From NCBI RefSeq assembly GCF_017255415.1, contig NZ_JAFJZZ010000001.1, positions 558,001-622,000 on the forward strand: DNA of 64,000 nucleotides, written 5' to 3'. This document shows positions 47,482 through 55,332 of this stretch, one piece after another. The notes beneath the pieces are model-generated. The model did not search any database and was not told where the DNA came from. It worked only from the letters and a program-made list of their open reading frames with translations. The stretch's first letter is position 1, and each line of letters begins with the position of its first letter. The DNA is from Clostridium aminobutyricum (GTDB lineage: Bacteria; Bacillota; Clostridia; Peptostreptococcales; Anaerovoracaceae). The translations under genes were made by a program, and so were the position numbers.

Positions 47482-48698
47482 GCATAAGAAGCAAGAAAGT
47501 TTTACTCAATATGATGACCGATTCTGTGGTATGGCACAATTTTTTTTCTCTTCACAAGAAGTTTTGTGAGTCTAAAGATTATCATCTAATCAACTTGATG
47601 CGTTGCAGTTGGAATGTCATTAAAAATGAACGGCTGATTTCACATGAACGAAAATATATGATTAATTCGTTCTTCCCGCCTGTAAATACAGAGGCATTTT
47701 ACCGGATTGCTATGCACGTCCCAGGAAAAGGGGCAGAATTTTTCATAAATCATACAACAGGCAAGAGACTTGCACCAATCTCGACCTATATAGCAGTTAC
47801 ACATCGATGTATGTACCATTGTTGGCATTGCAGTGCCTATCATTTTATGGAGTGCCCGGGAAAGGATTTGACGACGGAAGAACTACTGATCGTAACGGAA
47901 AAAATGAAGAAACTCGGTGTTGGAATCATTGGTTTTACAGGAGGGGAGCCACTTCTTCGAGAAGATCTTGAACAGGCAATTTCATTGGCGGCTAAAGGCA
48001 AGAATATGCCGTGCATGACGCTGCTGTTTACAACCGGTTTTGGTCTTACGTTTGAGAGAGCCGCATCACTTAAAAAAGCCGACTTATTTGGTATCGCAAT
48101 CAGTCTTGATCATATGAAAGAAGAAGATCATGACCGAATGCGAAGCGTGGAAGGAGCCTATGTGCATGCGTTAAATGCGATTCGGAATGCAAAGCTGGCG
48201 GGACTCTATACTATGACACAGACCATGTGCACCCGTGAGCTTTTGGAAACCGGTGAAATCAAGGAGATTGGGAAACTTGCAAAATCCCTTGGTGTTGATG
48301 AGATGCGTATCATGGAGCCGATTCCGTGCGGAACACTAAACGAGCACAGTGACGAAGTGTTAACAGTAGAAGAACAGAAAAAACTGATTGCCCTTCATGT
48401 AGAAATGAATCGTGACTGGCAATACCCAAAGGTTTCAGTCTTTCCGTATGTGGAATCGGAAGATCAATACGGATGCGGAGCGGGGAGTCAGCATTCTTTT
48501 ATTGATGCAGATGGAAATTTTGGGCCCTGCGATTTTCTGCCCATATCTTACGGCAACCTATTAAAAGAAGACGCTGAACCAATTTGGCAAAGAATGCATC
48601 AAGAAATCGGAAAACCAAAGTGCGAATGCTATGCCAAGTGCAAAAAAGCTTATGACAAGTTACCCAAGTATTATCAATTGATGTCAGGGGGAAAATGA
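47478..48698 (+). CDS. Radical SAM protein with SPASM-like C-terminus
   Basis: 406 aa. A ~100-residue N-terminal region of unknown fold precedes the cluster loop C-x3-C-x2-C (CMYHCWHC, Cys 111, 115, 118). IIGFTGGEPLLREDL carries the GGEP SAM motif. The barrel runs to ~310. The C-terminal Cys set (YGCGAG, FGPCDF, PKCECYAKC) implies one or two auxiliary Fe-S clusters, as in SPASM/twitch enzymes that modify peptides, hemes or cofactors. It overlaps both neighbours by 4 bases, so it is translated in a coupled chain. No precursor peptide gene is visible nearby. The reaction is unknown. Confidence 0.85.
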   Translation: MSIRSKKVLLNMMTDSVVWHNFFSLHKKFCESKDYHLINLMRCSWNVIKNERLISHERKYMINSFFPPVNTEAFYRIAMHVPGKGAEFFINHTTGKRLAPISTYIAVTHRCMYHCWHCSAYHFMECPGKDLTTEELLIVTEKMKKLGVGIIGFTGGEPLLREDLEQAISLAAKGKNMPCMTLLFTTGFGLTFERAASLKKADLFGIAISLDHMKEEDHDRMRSVEGAYVHALNAIRNAKLAGLYTMTQTMCTRELLETGEIKEIGKLAKSLGVDEMRIMEPIPCGTLNEHSDEVLTVEEQKKLIALHVEMNRDWQYPKVSVFPYVESEDQYGCGAGSQHSFIDADGNFGPCDFLPISYGNLLKEDAEPIWQRMHQEIGKPKCECYAKCKKAYDKLPKYYQLMSGGK

Positions 48699-49633
48699 TG
48701 GATCAATTTATGTACAACGTAAACTATAACATCCAAGATCATAATATGTGTGCCTTTGAAATGAAGGCACTTTTTGATATTGAGCTTGATGATAAAGTGT
48801 TTTTTACAAACAAAGAAGTTGATCCATCCATTAGCCCTTTTCTAAAGAATAGAATAAAAATCATCTATAAGAAAAAGACCTTCCATGAAATTCTTGATTT
48901 AATTACGGCAGATGACTTTAGAGCGAATGATTTTATGGTGAAGTATGTTGGGATGTATAATAGAGATCCCAATATTAATCAAGGTAAAAAGCTGTCAAAA
49001 GAAATAGGGCTTCGCATATATGGCTACCCATCTTTTCAATCTCCCAAAATCATGTTAGGCATTACATCTTATCAAGGTTATTGGTACTTTGGTTATTTAA
49101 AACAAAATAATTATGAGTGGCGTGCCCATAAGCAAAAGCCATACTCGTTTTCCAGTGCGTTAGGAGTCAATATGGCTAAAGTGCTTATCAATGTGGCAAG
49201 TAGAGGAGAACCTTCAAAGCGATTAATTGATGCCTGCTGTGGTGTCGGAACGGTACTCTTAGAAGGTGTTTTTGCAGGATATGATATATGTGGCTGGGAG
49301 ATTAATCCTAGAATTGCAAGACTTGCTCGTTTAAATCTAGACCACTATCAATATAAAGCTAAAATCGTAACCGGTGATATGAAAGAGATCAAAGAACAGG
49401 TTGATGCGGTGATAGTTGATTTGCCATATAATAACTTCAGTCGTTTTGATGAAGAACAACAATTAGATATCATTAGGCACGCTAAACAGATTGCCGATAG
49501 AATGATTATTGTTACGTCAACGGATATTAGAGAGCAGCTGTGTACAGAGCAGCTAAAGATCATTGATTATTGCCGGGCTGAAAAAACAGTCAAAGGTGAC
49601 TTTGCTCGATATATTTGGATATGTGAAAATTAA
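48695..49633 (+). CDS. TRM11-like RNA/small-molecule methyltransferase
   Basis: 312 aa, last of the five-gene operon (ATG overlaps the radical SAM stop). The N-terminal ~150 residues are ferredoxin-like/THUMP-reminiscent (NYNIQDHNMCAFEMKALFDIELDDKVFFTNKEVDPSISPFLKNRIKI). The catalytic half has RLIDACCGVGTVLLEGVFAGYDICGWEINPRIARLARLNL and VDAVIVDLPYNNFSRF, where DLPYN replaces the usual DPPY of N-methyltransferases acting on tRNA guanine or adenine. Its last ~35 bases are duplicated 1.75 kb downstream (51352-51400). Confidence 0.8.
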   Translation: MMDQFMYNVNYNIQDHNMCAFEMKALFDIELDDKVFFTNKEVDPSISPFLKNRIKIIYKKKTFHEILDLITADDFRANDFMVKYVGMYNRDPNINQGKKLSKEIGLRIYGYPSFQSPKIMLGITSYQGYWYFGYLKQNNYEWRAHKQKPYSFSSALGVNMAKVLINVASRGEPSKRLIDACCGVGTVLLEGVFAGYDICGWEINPRIARLARLNLDHYQYKAKIVTGDMKEIKEQVDAVIVDLPYNNFSRFDEEQQLDIIRHAKQIADRMIIVTSTDIREQLCTEQLKIIDYCRAEKTVKGDFARYIWICEN

Positions 49634-49686
49634 AACAAATACTGAGTAATTGAATTGCTCAATAAGAATTTAAAAGGGAGATAGGC

Positions 49687-50340
49687 ATGTGGTATGATAC
49701 CCTATTTCAAAAATTGGAACAGTGTGAAGATAAAAAGCAAGCAGAAAAAATGGCTGCATATATGCAAAACAAATTTAAGTTTTTAGGAATACCAAAACCT
49801 AAATTAAATGAAATTGCAAAGCAGTATTTAAAGGAAAGCCGAAAATATGATTTTGATTGGGAATTTGTTAATATTTGTTGGAGCAAAACCTATCGAGAAG
49901 CACAATATATTGCAATTAACTATTTGTCAATGAATTCGAAAAAGTTAACGGATAAAGATTTATTGAAACTGAAGCACCTTATAGTAAATAAATCGTGGTG
50001 GGAAACGGTTGATTCTCTTGATGCTATGGTAGGCTGTATTGTATTAAAGAATAAAGATTTAGAAAAGACAATGTTAGAATGGTCACTTTCAGAGAATATA
50101 TGGTTAAAACGTGTTGCGATAAATTTTCAACAAGAGTATAAAGAAAAGACTAATATAGAACTATTTGAAAAGATTATTTGTAACAATCTGGGGAGTGATG
50201 AATTTTTTATCAATAAAGCAATCGGTTGGAGCTTGAGAGATTATAGTAAAGTAAATCCCAAATGGGTAAGAGAATTTATAGAAAATTATAAGGATCAATT
50301 ATCGGCATTAAGTATTAAAGAATCAAGCAAATATTTGTAG
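49687..50340 (+). CDS. AlkD-family DNA alkylation repair protein
   Basis: 217 aa of HEAT-like helical repeats. YDTLFQKLEQCEDKKQAEKMAAYMQNKFKFLGIPKPKLNEIAKQYLKE is the AlkD opening, KSWWETVDSLDAMVGCIVLKN carries the conserved Trp and Asp of the active-site cleft, and DEFFINKAIGWSLRDYSKVNPKWVREFI the conserved GW.LR.Y. AlkD is a DNA glycosylase that removes bulky cationic 3- and 7-alkylated purines. AAAGGGAG precedes the start. It sits between a methyltransferase gene and a fragment of a DUF2500 gene, within a rearranged stretch. Confidence 0.88.
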   Translation: MWYDTLFQKLEQCEDKKQAEKMAAYMQNKFKFLGIPKPKLNEIAKQYLKESRKYDFDWEFVNICWSKTYREAQYIAINYLSMNSKKLTDKDLLKLKHLIVNKSWWETVDSLDAMVGCIVLKNKDLEKTMLEWSLSENIWLKRVAINFQQEYKEKTNIELFEKIICNNLGSDEFFINKAIGWSLRDYSKVNPKWVREFIENYKDQLSALSIKESSKYL

Positions 50341-50342
50341 AA

Positions 50343-50399
50343 AGCGGTGATCAGTTAGAATTGCAGTAAATGGTTCGGAATATGGAAAAGGGGATAATA
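50343..50399 (+). pseudogene. Fragment duplicating the 3' end of the DUF2500 gene
   Basis: The DNA matches 51721-51787 closely (GGTGATC.GTTAGAATT.CAG.AAATGG and onward) except for point changes, an early stop and an 11-base deletion. It has no ribosome site or start of its own, so it is a broken copy of the DUF2500 coding end. Confidence 0.8.
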
Positions 50400-50483
50400 A
50401 TGGCAAAATATGAAAAACAGGTGCGTGGGGATTTTCAAAAAATAGTCACCCAATTAGAAGAAGATATCAAATTAAGAGTGTGA
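50400..50483 (+). pseudogene. Truncated start of a DUF6054-like gene
   Basis: AAAGGGGAT precedes an ATG encoding a 27-residue start (MAKYEKQVRGDFQKIVTQLE...), then TGA. The opening is like that of DUF6054-family proteins, which are far longer. The next gene begins 5 bases after its stop, so it is a clipped gene start. Confidence 0.5.
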
Positions 50484-50487
50484 AAAA

Positions 50488-51345
50488 ATGAAGAAAAATA
50501 GAATTTTTGATAAAACAAATATTCAGCCTAAAAAGCGGAGCAAATTAAGGCTAACATGTGGTAAGCTATATTTTACGTATAAACGTTACTGGCTTTGGAA
50601 TTCAACAAAATTTACATTTGCGACACAATATAAAGAAGAATTTTTTCCATCTATCATACATCAGCATAAATCATTACTACTCAGGCAACTTAAGGAAGTA
50701 GATATGCAATATCAATATAATAAGATTATTAATTTGAAAATTGCAGCTAAAAAACTTAATGGGTTAGTGATATTACCTGGGGAAACGTTTAGCTATTGGA
50801 AGACAATAGGAAAACCAAGTGCTAAAAAAGGATATGTAGATGGAATGGTTTTAAATGGTGGAAACTTTAAATCTGGTATGGGCGGAGGACTTTGCCAAAT
50901 GTCCAATTTGATTTATTGGATGACATTACATACACCACTTACAATAGTTGAAAGATACAGACATTCTTTTGATGTATTTCCTGATTCAAATAGAACATTA
51001 CCTTTTGGTAGTGGAGCAACATGTGTATATCCATATAGAGATTTAATGATTACTAATGAAACTCCTATAACTTTTCAACTCTTTATTTCTGTAGGACAAG
51101 AATATTTAGAAGGTCAATGGAGAGCATCACATGAATTGGATTATAAATATAAGATAATAGAAAAAAACCACAATATAAAAGCAGAATATTGGGGTGGTTA
51201 TAGTAGAAATAATGAATTGTACAGGGAAAAATATGATTTAGAAAAAAAGCTTATTGGCACAGAATATATTACAGAAAATCATGCCCTTATGATGTATGCG
51301 CCATTTTTAGAAAATAAGGGGGGGCAATATGAGGAATTAATATAA
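50488..51345 (+). CDS. VanW-family protein
   Basis: 285 aa. The VanW core is plain: NLKIAAKKLNGLVILPGETFSYWKTIGKPSAKKGYVDGMVLNGGNFKSGMGGGLCQMSNLIYWMTLHTPLTIVERYRHSFDVFPDSNRTLPFGSGATCVYPYRDLMI. VanW genes occur in some vancomycin-resistance clusters but have no proven function, and most copies are unrelated to resistance. No signal peptide. Composition is notably A+T-rich relative to its neighbours, and it is flanked by two gene fragments, suggesting acquisition. The ribosome site is weak. Confidence 0.88.
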   Translation: MKKNRIFDKTNIQPKKRSKLRLTCGKLYFTYKRYWLWNSTKFTFATQYKEEFFPSIIHQHKSLLLRQLKEVDMQYQYNKIINLKIAAKKLNGLVILPGETFSYWKTIGKPSAKKGYVDGMVLNGGNFKSGMGGGLCQMSNLIYWMTLHTPLTIVERYRHSFDVFPDSNRTLPFGSGATCVYPYRDLMITNETPITFQLFISVGQEYLEGQWRASHELDYKYKIIEKNHNIKAEYWGGYSRNNELYREKYDLEKKLIGTEYITENHALMMYAPFLENKGGQYEELI

Positions 51346-51351
51346 TGCTAC

Positions 51352-51400
51352 AATCGGAGACTTTGCTCAATATATTTGGATATGCGAAAATTGAAAAACA
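51352..51400 (+). pseudogene. Second copy of the TRM11-like methyltransferase 3' end
   Basis: GACTTTGCTCAATATATTTG and following bases repeat 49598-49640 with about three substitutions, encoding GDFAQYIWICEN and stop as in the intact gene (GDFARYIWICEN). No start is attached. It shows duplication or gene replacement across 49.6-51.4 kb. Confidence 0.85.
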
Positions 51401-51443
51401 CATCTGTTTATTAGGAGTGTTTAAGTAATGAGGGGTGTTATAA

Positions 51444-51836
51444 ATGATTGGTAATTCTTTTTTCTTTGGAGGCGGTTTTGAAGTCCTATTTTTTATGATG
51501 TTTATTCTAGTGTTTGGTGTAATAATAGTCAATATTATAAAGGGGATTGGACAATGGAATAAAAATAATCAGTCCCCTAGACTGACTGTATTATCTAAAG
51601 TTGTGTCTAAACGTACAGCGGTTAGTCATGAACACCACCACAACGCCGGAGATATCACTGGTGCACATGGTTCTTATATGACGACCTCTACGACATATTA
51701 TGCGACTTTTCAGGTAGGAAGTGGTGATCGGTTAGAATTCCAGATAAATGGTTCGGAATATGGAAGGCTTGCAGAGGGGGATAATGGACGTTTGTCTTTT
51801 CAGGGAACCAGATACATAGGCTTTGAAAGGCAATAA
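51444..51836 (+). CDS. DUF2500-family membrane-anchored protein
   Basis: 130 aa. One N-terminal membrane helix (EVLFFMMFILVFGVIIVNIIKGI) is followed by an exposed beta-rich domain: LTVLSKVVSKRTAVSHEHHHNAGDITGAHGSYMTTSTTYYATFQVGSGDRLEFQINGSEYGRLAEGDNGRLSFQGTRYIGFER, the DUF2500 signature. The function is unknown. Its 3' part also exists as a broken copy at 50343-50399. Confidence 0.88.
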   Translation: MIGNSFFFGGGFEVLFFMMFILVFGVIIVNIIKGIGQWNKNNQSPRLTVLSKVVSKRTAVSHEHHHNAGDITGAHGSYMTTSTTYYATFQVGSGDRLEFQINGSEYGRLAEGDNGRLSFQGTRYIGFERQ

Positions 51837-51912
51837 TGCTGAAAAGGGGAAGACAAAAATGAACAAGCTTGTGATACTCGAGATCAATAACCAGAGAAAG
51901 AGGTGATTTACC

Positions 51913-52545
51913 GTGCCCTTCGATTATAAGAAAGAATATAAGGAGTTTTACATGCCGCCCCAGACTCCCACTATCGTTGATATTCCCGAAATGAACTATC
52001 TGGCTGTCAGGGGAATCGGCGACCCAAACGATGAGCAAGGGGAATACAAAAAGGCAATCGGCCGCCTGTATGCTATCGCTTTTACCATCAAGATGAGTTA
52101 TAAAGGCGCGCATAAAATCAGTGGATATTTTGAGTACGTGGTGCCACCGCTGGAAGGCTTCTGGTGGCAGGAAAACACCCGAGGTATTGACTATGGACAT
52201 AAGGAACGGTTTCATTGGATATCCGTGATTCGTTTGCCCGATTTTGTTACGAAGGTAGATTTCGATTGGGCTATCGGTGAAGCCACCAGAAAGAAAAAAG
52301 AGGATTTTTCAAAGGTGGAATTTCTGACCTGCCGTGAGGGGCTTTGCGTACAGTGTATGCATATCGGCTCCTACGATGATGAACCCTCAACAATTCAGGC
52401 TATGGATGAATTTGCAAAACAAAACGGCTACGCGGTCGATTTGTCGGAGAACCGGCTTCACCATGAAATCTATCTGTCTGACCCTACAAAATGTGATGTG
52501 GCAAAACTGAAAACCGTCATCAGGCATCCGATTAAGCCAGCGTAA
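51913..52545 (+). CDS. GyrI-like small-molecule-binding protein
   Basis: 210 aa from GTG 51913 (AAGAGGTGA upstream). TPTIVDIPEMNYLAVRGIGDPNDEQGEYKKAIGRLYAIAFTIKMSYKGAHKISGYFEYVVPPLEGFWW and CMHIGSYDDEPSTIQAMDEFAKQNGYAVDLSENRLHHEIYLSDP are typical of stand-alone GyrI-like proteins, which bind or hydrolyse cyclic or toxic small molecules without DNA-binding domains. It is more G+C-rich than the preceding genes, marking the end of the A+T-rich mosaic. Confidence 0.88.
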   Translation: MPFDYKKEYKEFYMPPQTPTIVDIPEMNYLAVRGIGDPNDEQGEYKKAIGRLYAIAFTIKMSYKGAHKISGYFEYVVPPLEGFWWQENTRGIDYGHKERFHWISVIRLPDFVTKVDFDWAIGEATRKKKEDFSKVEFLTCREGLCVQCMHIGSYDDEPSTIQAMDEFAKQNGYAVDLSENRLHHEIYLSDPTKCDVAKLKTVIRHPIKPA

Positions 52546-52656
52546 GAGAATCTATCTTGAACACATTTAGCTTAGGAGTGCAAGTGTGAAAATTAAGCAC
52601 CTAAAAAGTGCATTACATTTGTGCCGCAAGGGGCGCGGTGCGGAATGGGAGTAAAT

Positions 52657-53214
52657 ATGAAAAAAAGGATTATAGGAATAGCACTTTTGACTGTTTCATC
52701 AATCCTACTATTTGCGTGGGGAGACCGGGTAAACCAGCCGGATGAGGATCCAACAGAAGCTTATTATGAGTCTATTAAGGACAAAGATGGCTTCTGCATA
52801 AAAGATGGAATTCTCTATGCCTATTTAGGCAAGGATAAAGAAATTACGATTCCGGAAACTGTTACAGAAATATACAATTCTGCTCTTTCAGGAGATTTCG
52901 GGCATGGAGCAAACTTGAAGAAGGTTATAGTGCCAGGTACTGTTAAGAAAATAAATGGCGGGGCTTTTGCTTTTACTTCTGCTAAGAAAATTATAGTGGA
53001 AGAAGGCGTAAAAGAAATAGGTGAATGGGCTTTTGGGGATAGCTACATAGAAGAAATTTGGTTCCCAGCTTCTTTAGAGAAAATCGGAAATAGAATCATG
53101 GAAACGGAGGAAGGGCTTGATGGAACTAAAATTCATGTACCAAAAAATTCGGAGATCAGCCAGTATTTTGAACAAAACATGCCATATGGGAATGCAGAAC
53201 TCATTTACGACTAG
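52657..53214 (+). CDS. BspA-type leucine-rich-repeat exported protein
   Basis: 185 aa from ATG 52657 (GGGAG upstream). The N-terminus is a signal sequence (KKRIIGIALLTVSSILLFAWG), possibly uncleaved. The rest is three to four LRR_5 repeats: EITIPETVTEIYNSALSG, KKVIVPGTVKKINGGAFAF, KKIIVEEGVKEIGEWAFGD and EEIWFPASLEKIGNRIM. Such repeats mediate surface binding in many gut and anaerobic bacteria. It is short for the family, so it may be a minimal adhesin or inhibitor-like protein. Confidence 0.82.
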   Translation: MKKRIIGIALLTVSSILLFAWGDRVNQPDEDPTEAYYESIKDKDGFCIKDGILYAYLGKDKEITIPETVTEIYNSALSGDFGHGANLKKVIVPGTVKKINGGAFAFTSAKKIIVEEGVKEIGEWAFGDSYIEEIWFPASLEKIGNRIMETEEGLDGTKIHVPKNSEISQYFEQNMPYGNAELIYD

Positions 53215-53304
53215 GAGGATAAGCTGTAGAGCGGAGTTGGAGATGCATTTGATGTGGTAATGAGTGTTTAGTAATTGAAAGTAAAAAACAAGGGGGATAC
53301 TATA

Positions 53305-55185
53305 ATGAGATACAAAAGCAAGGTTGTTAAAACAATTTGCTGTATGTTGGCAATCACAGTTGTGTTCAGAGGATTTACAGGAAATATATATGCGGATACA
53401 AAAGGACAGAAATCTGTTGAAGATATGGGTGTAGATATTACATGGTATGATTTTGGAAAAGATTGTACTAATTATACCATTCAAGACGATTCGGACACGG
53501 GAATTTACATGCTGAACATCAGTAATAATTCTGCTTCGGGCAAAACAGCCTTCGTAAATGGAAAAGGCGAGATTGTCCTTCAACCGGAAACGTATGATGG
53601 CTATTCTTCCAGCGTCATCGGTGAAGAAACGGTCACGCTCATGCGTAAAGGAGATCAATATATTTATATAGATTCTTCCGGAACAAAAGAAATAGACGGG
53701 AAGGCTTATAGTGATGTGGGACCATTTATGGACGGCTATGCAACCGTCACCTTACAATCGAACGCTCATAAAGGCGTAATGGATAAGAATGGAAAACTAC
53801 TATTTGAAGATAAAGAGGGAAAGTATACGGAGTTTAGATTTCTCGGTAATGGGATTTTTTCAGCAGCCATAGAAGGAGGCGTATACGACCTGGTGGATAC
53901 GGATGGAAGACCGTTGTCAGACGCTCATTATGGCTATTCTCCTTATATTTCAGAGGAAACAATACAAGTTTCCAAAGATGCAAAATACGGATTTTTAGAT
54001 TTGTCGGGAACAGAGATTGTTCCGCTGATTTATGATTATGCATTTCCTTTTTATGAAGGATTTGCAGCTGTATCGAACGATAAAAAGTGGGGGTTTATCG
54101 ATAAGACAGGAAAAGAAGTCATTTCTCAGAGCTTTGATGAGGTAAGATCTTTTCATAACGGTTTGGCTATCGTGTCACGGAACAATAGATGGGGGATTAT
54201 AGACAAAACAGGAACTATTATTCTTCCGATTGAATATGACAGTGTGGTTAAAAATGAGCAAGGGTTCTTTGATGCACGAAAGGACAGTAAATCATTCTTG
54301 ATCGATTCTTCCGGCGAAGTGGTAAGTACGAAGGACTATTCCTTTTTTGACATAGAGTCAAACAACCGGATTTATGTAAAAAAAACCATTCATAATATGC
54401 AGGTCAGCGGATATTTGGACAAGGATGAAACTATGCTGACAGGATTTAAAGATTTTAACCTGAGATATCTTAGTGACAATCTTTATTTGGGAGCAAAACC
54501 CGGAGCCGATACGTCTGGAGGTGTAGCACCTCATGACTATGATCAGCGATTTGCACTTCTCGATGCCAACGGGAACAACTTAACGGGATTCAAGTATTCA
54601 AATACAGGAGATTTCTTTCATGATTTTCAGGTAGTATATAAATATTATTTTGAGGGGGTAGGACTGGTAAATCAATATGGTGCAGAAGTTCTTCCTACGA
54701 TATTTAATAATATTTTACTGACGGATGAAGGATATGCCTTTGTAACCATAAGTGATCCTGACTCAGGGGCGAATGCCCGCGTAGGGTATTTTAAAATACC
54801 TGACACTTTTTCTGAGAAAAAGGGCGCAAAGCCAATCACTGTATATGTAGACGGAATTGAGCTCTATTTTGAGTCTGAACCAGTCATAAAAAATCAGAGC
54901 ACGATGGTGCCTATGAGAAAATTTTTTGAAGTCTTAGGTGCAGAAGTGAAATGGGATAATAAAACAAGGACTGCCACAGCGAGCATGAACGGTAAAGAGA
55001 TACGTGTCAGTATCGGAAGTGAAGAGGCCTATATAGATGGTTCTAAAATCCAACTGTTAGCGGCACCATTTATACAGGATGATATTACGTTGGTTCCATT
55101 GAGGTTTGTATCGGAAAACTCAGGTGCTGATGTGAGATGGGATGGAGATGCTCGTCGTGTAATGATTAATTCGGATAACCAGTAA
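53305..55185 (+). CDS. WG-repeat surface protein with copper-amine-oxidase-like N domain
   Basis: 626 aa from ATG 53305 (AGGGGGATA upstream). A signal peptide (to ~38, IYADT) is followed by a run of WG beta-repeats (~50-470), e.g. GFLDLSGTEIVPLIYDYAFPFYEGFAAVSNDKKWGFIDKTGKEVISQSFDEVRSFHNGLAIVSRNNRWGIIDKTGTIILPIEYD. The C-terminal ~115 residues (ITVYVDGIELYFESEPVIKNQSTMVPMRKFFEVLGAEVKWDNKTRTATASMNGKEI...LVPLRFVSENSGADVRWDGDARRVMI) are the stalk domain PF07833. It is exported and probably wall-associated; the partner is unknown. Confidence 0.88.
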   Translation: MRYKSKVVKTICCMLAITVVFRGFTGNIYADTKGQKSVEDMGVDITWYDFGKDCTNYTIQDDSDTGIYMLNISNNSASGKTAFVNGKGEIVLQPETYDGYSSSVIGEETVTLMRKGDQYIYIDSSGTKEIDGKAYSDVGPFMDGYATVTLQSNAHKGVMDKNGKLLFEDKEGKYTEFRFLGNGIFSAAIEGGVYDLVDTDGRPLSDAHYGYSPYISEETIQVSKDAKYGFLDLSGTEIVPLIYDYAFPFYEGFAAVSNDKKWGFIDKTGKEVISQSFDEVRSFHNGLAIVSRNNRWGIIDKTGTIILPIEYDSVVKNEQGFFDARKDSKSFLIDSSGEVVSTKDYSFFDIESNNRIYVKKTIHNMQVSGYLDKDETMLTGFKDFNLRYLSDNLYLGAKPGADTSGGVAPHDYDQRFALLDANGNNLTGFKYSNTGDFFHDFQVVYKYYFEGVGLVNQYGAEVLPTIFNNILLTDEGYAFVTISDPDSGANARVGYFKIPDTFSEKKGAKPITVYVDGIELYFESEPVIKNQSTMVPMRKFFEVLGAEVKWDNKTRTATASMNGKEIRVSIGSEEAYIDGSKIQLLAAPFIQDDITLVPLRFVSENSGADVRWDGDARRVMINSDNQ

Positions 55186-55332
55186 ATAATGAACCAATGG
55201 CTTTCACTTCTCATTAAGATTTGTCTATGTGAATTCATAAATTGAAGTTTTGCGAAAAATTCAATTTAATGTTAAAATAGGTACGATAGAGGACCGATTT
55301 ACATATGTGAAATATAATAAGAGGAGAGAAAA

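Noticed and set aside
45731-49633. Classical RiPP cluster
   Set aside because: No short precursor gene with core/leader pattern, no peptidase and no exporter were found next to the radical SAM gene, so RiPP status is not claimed.
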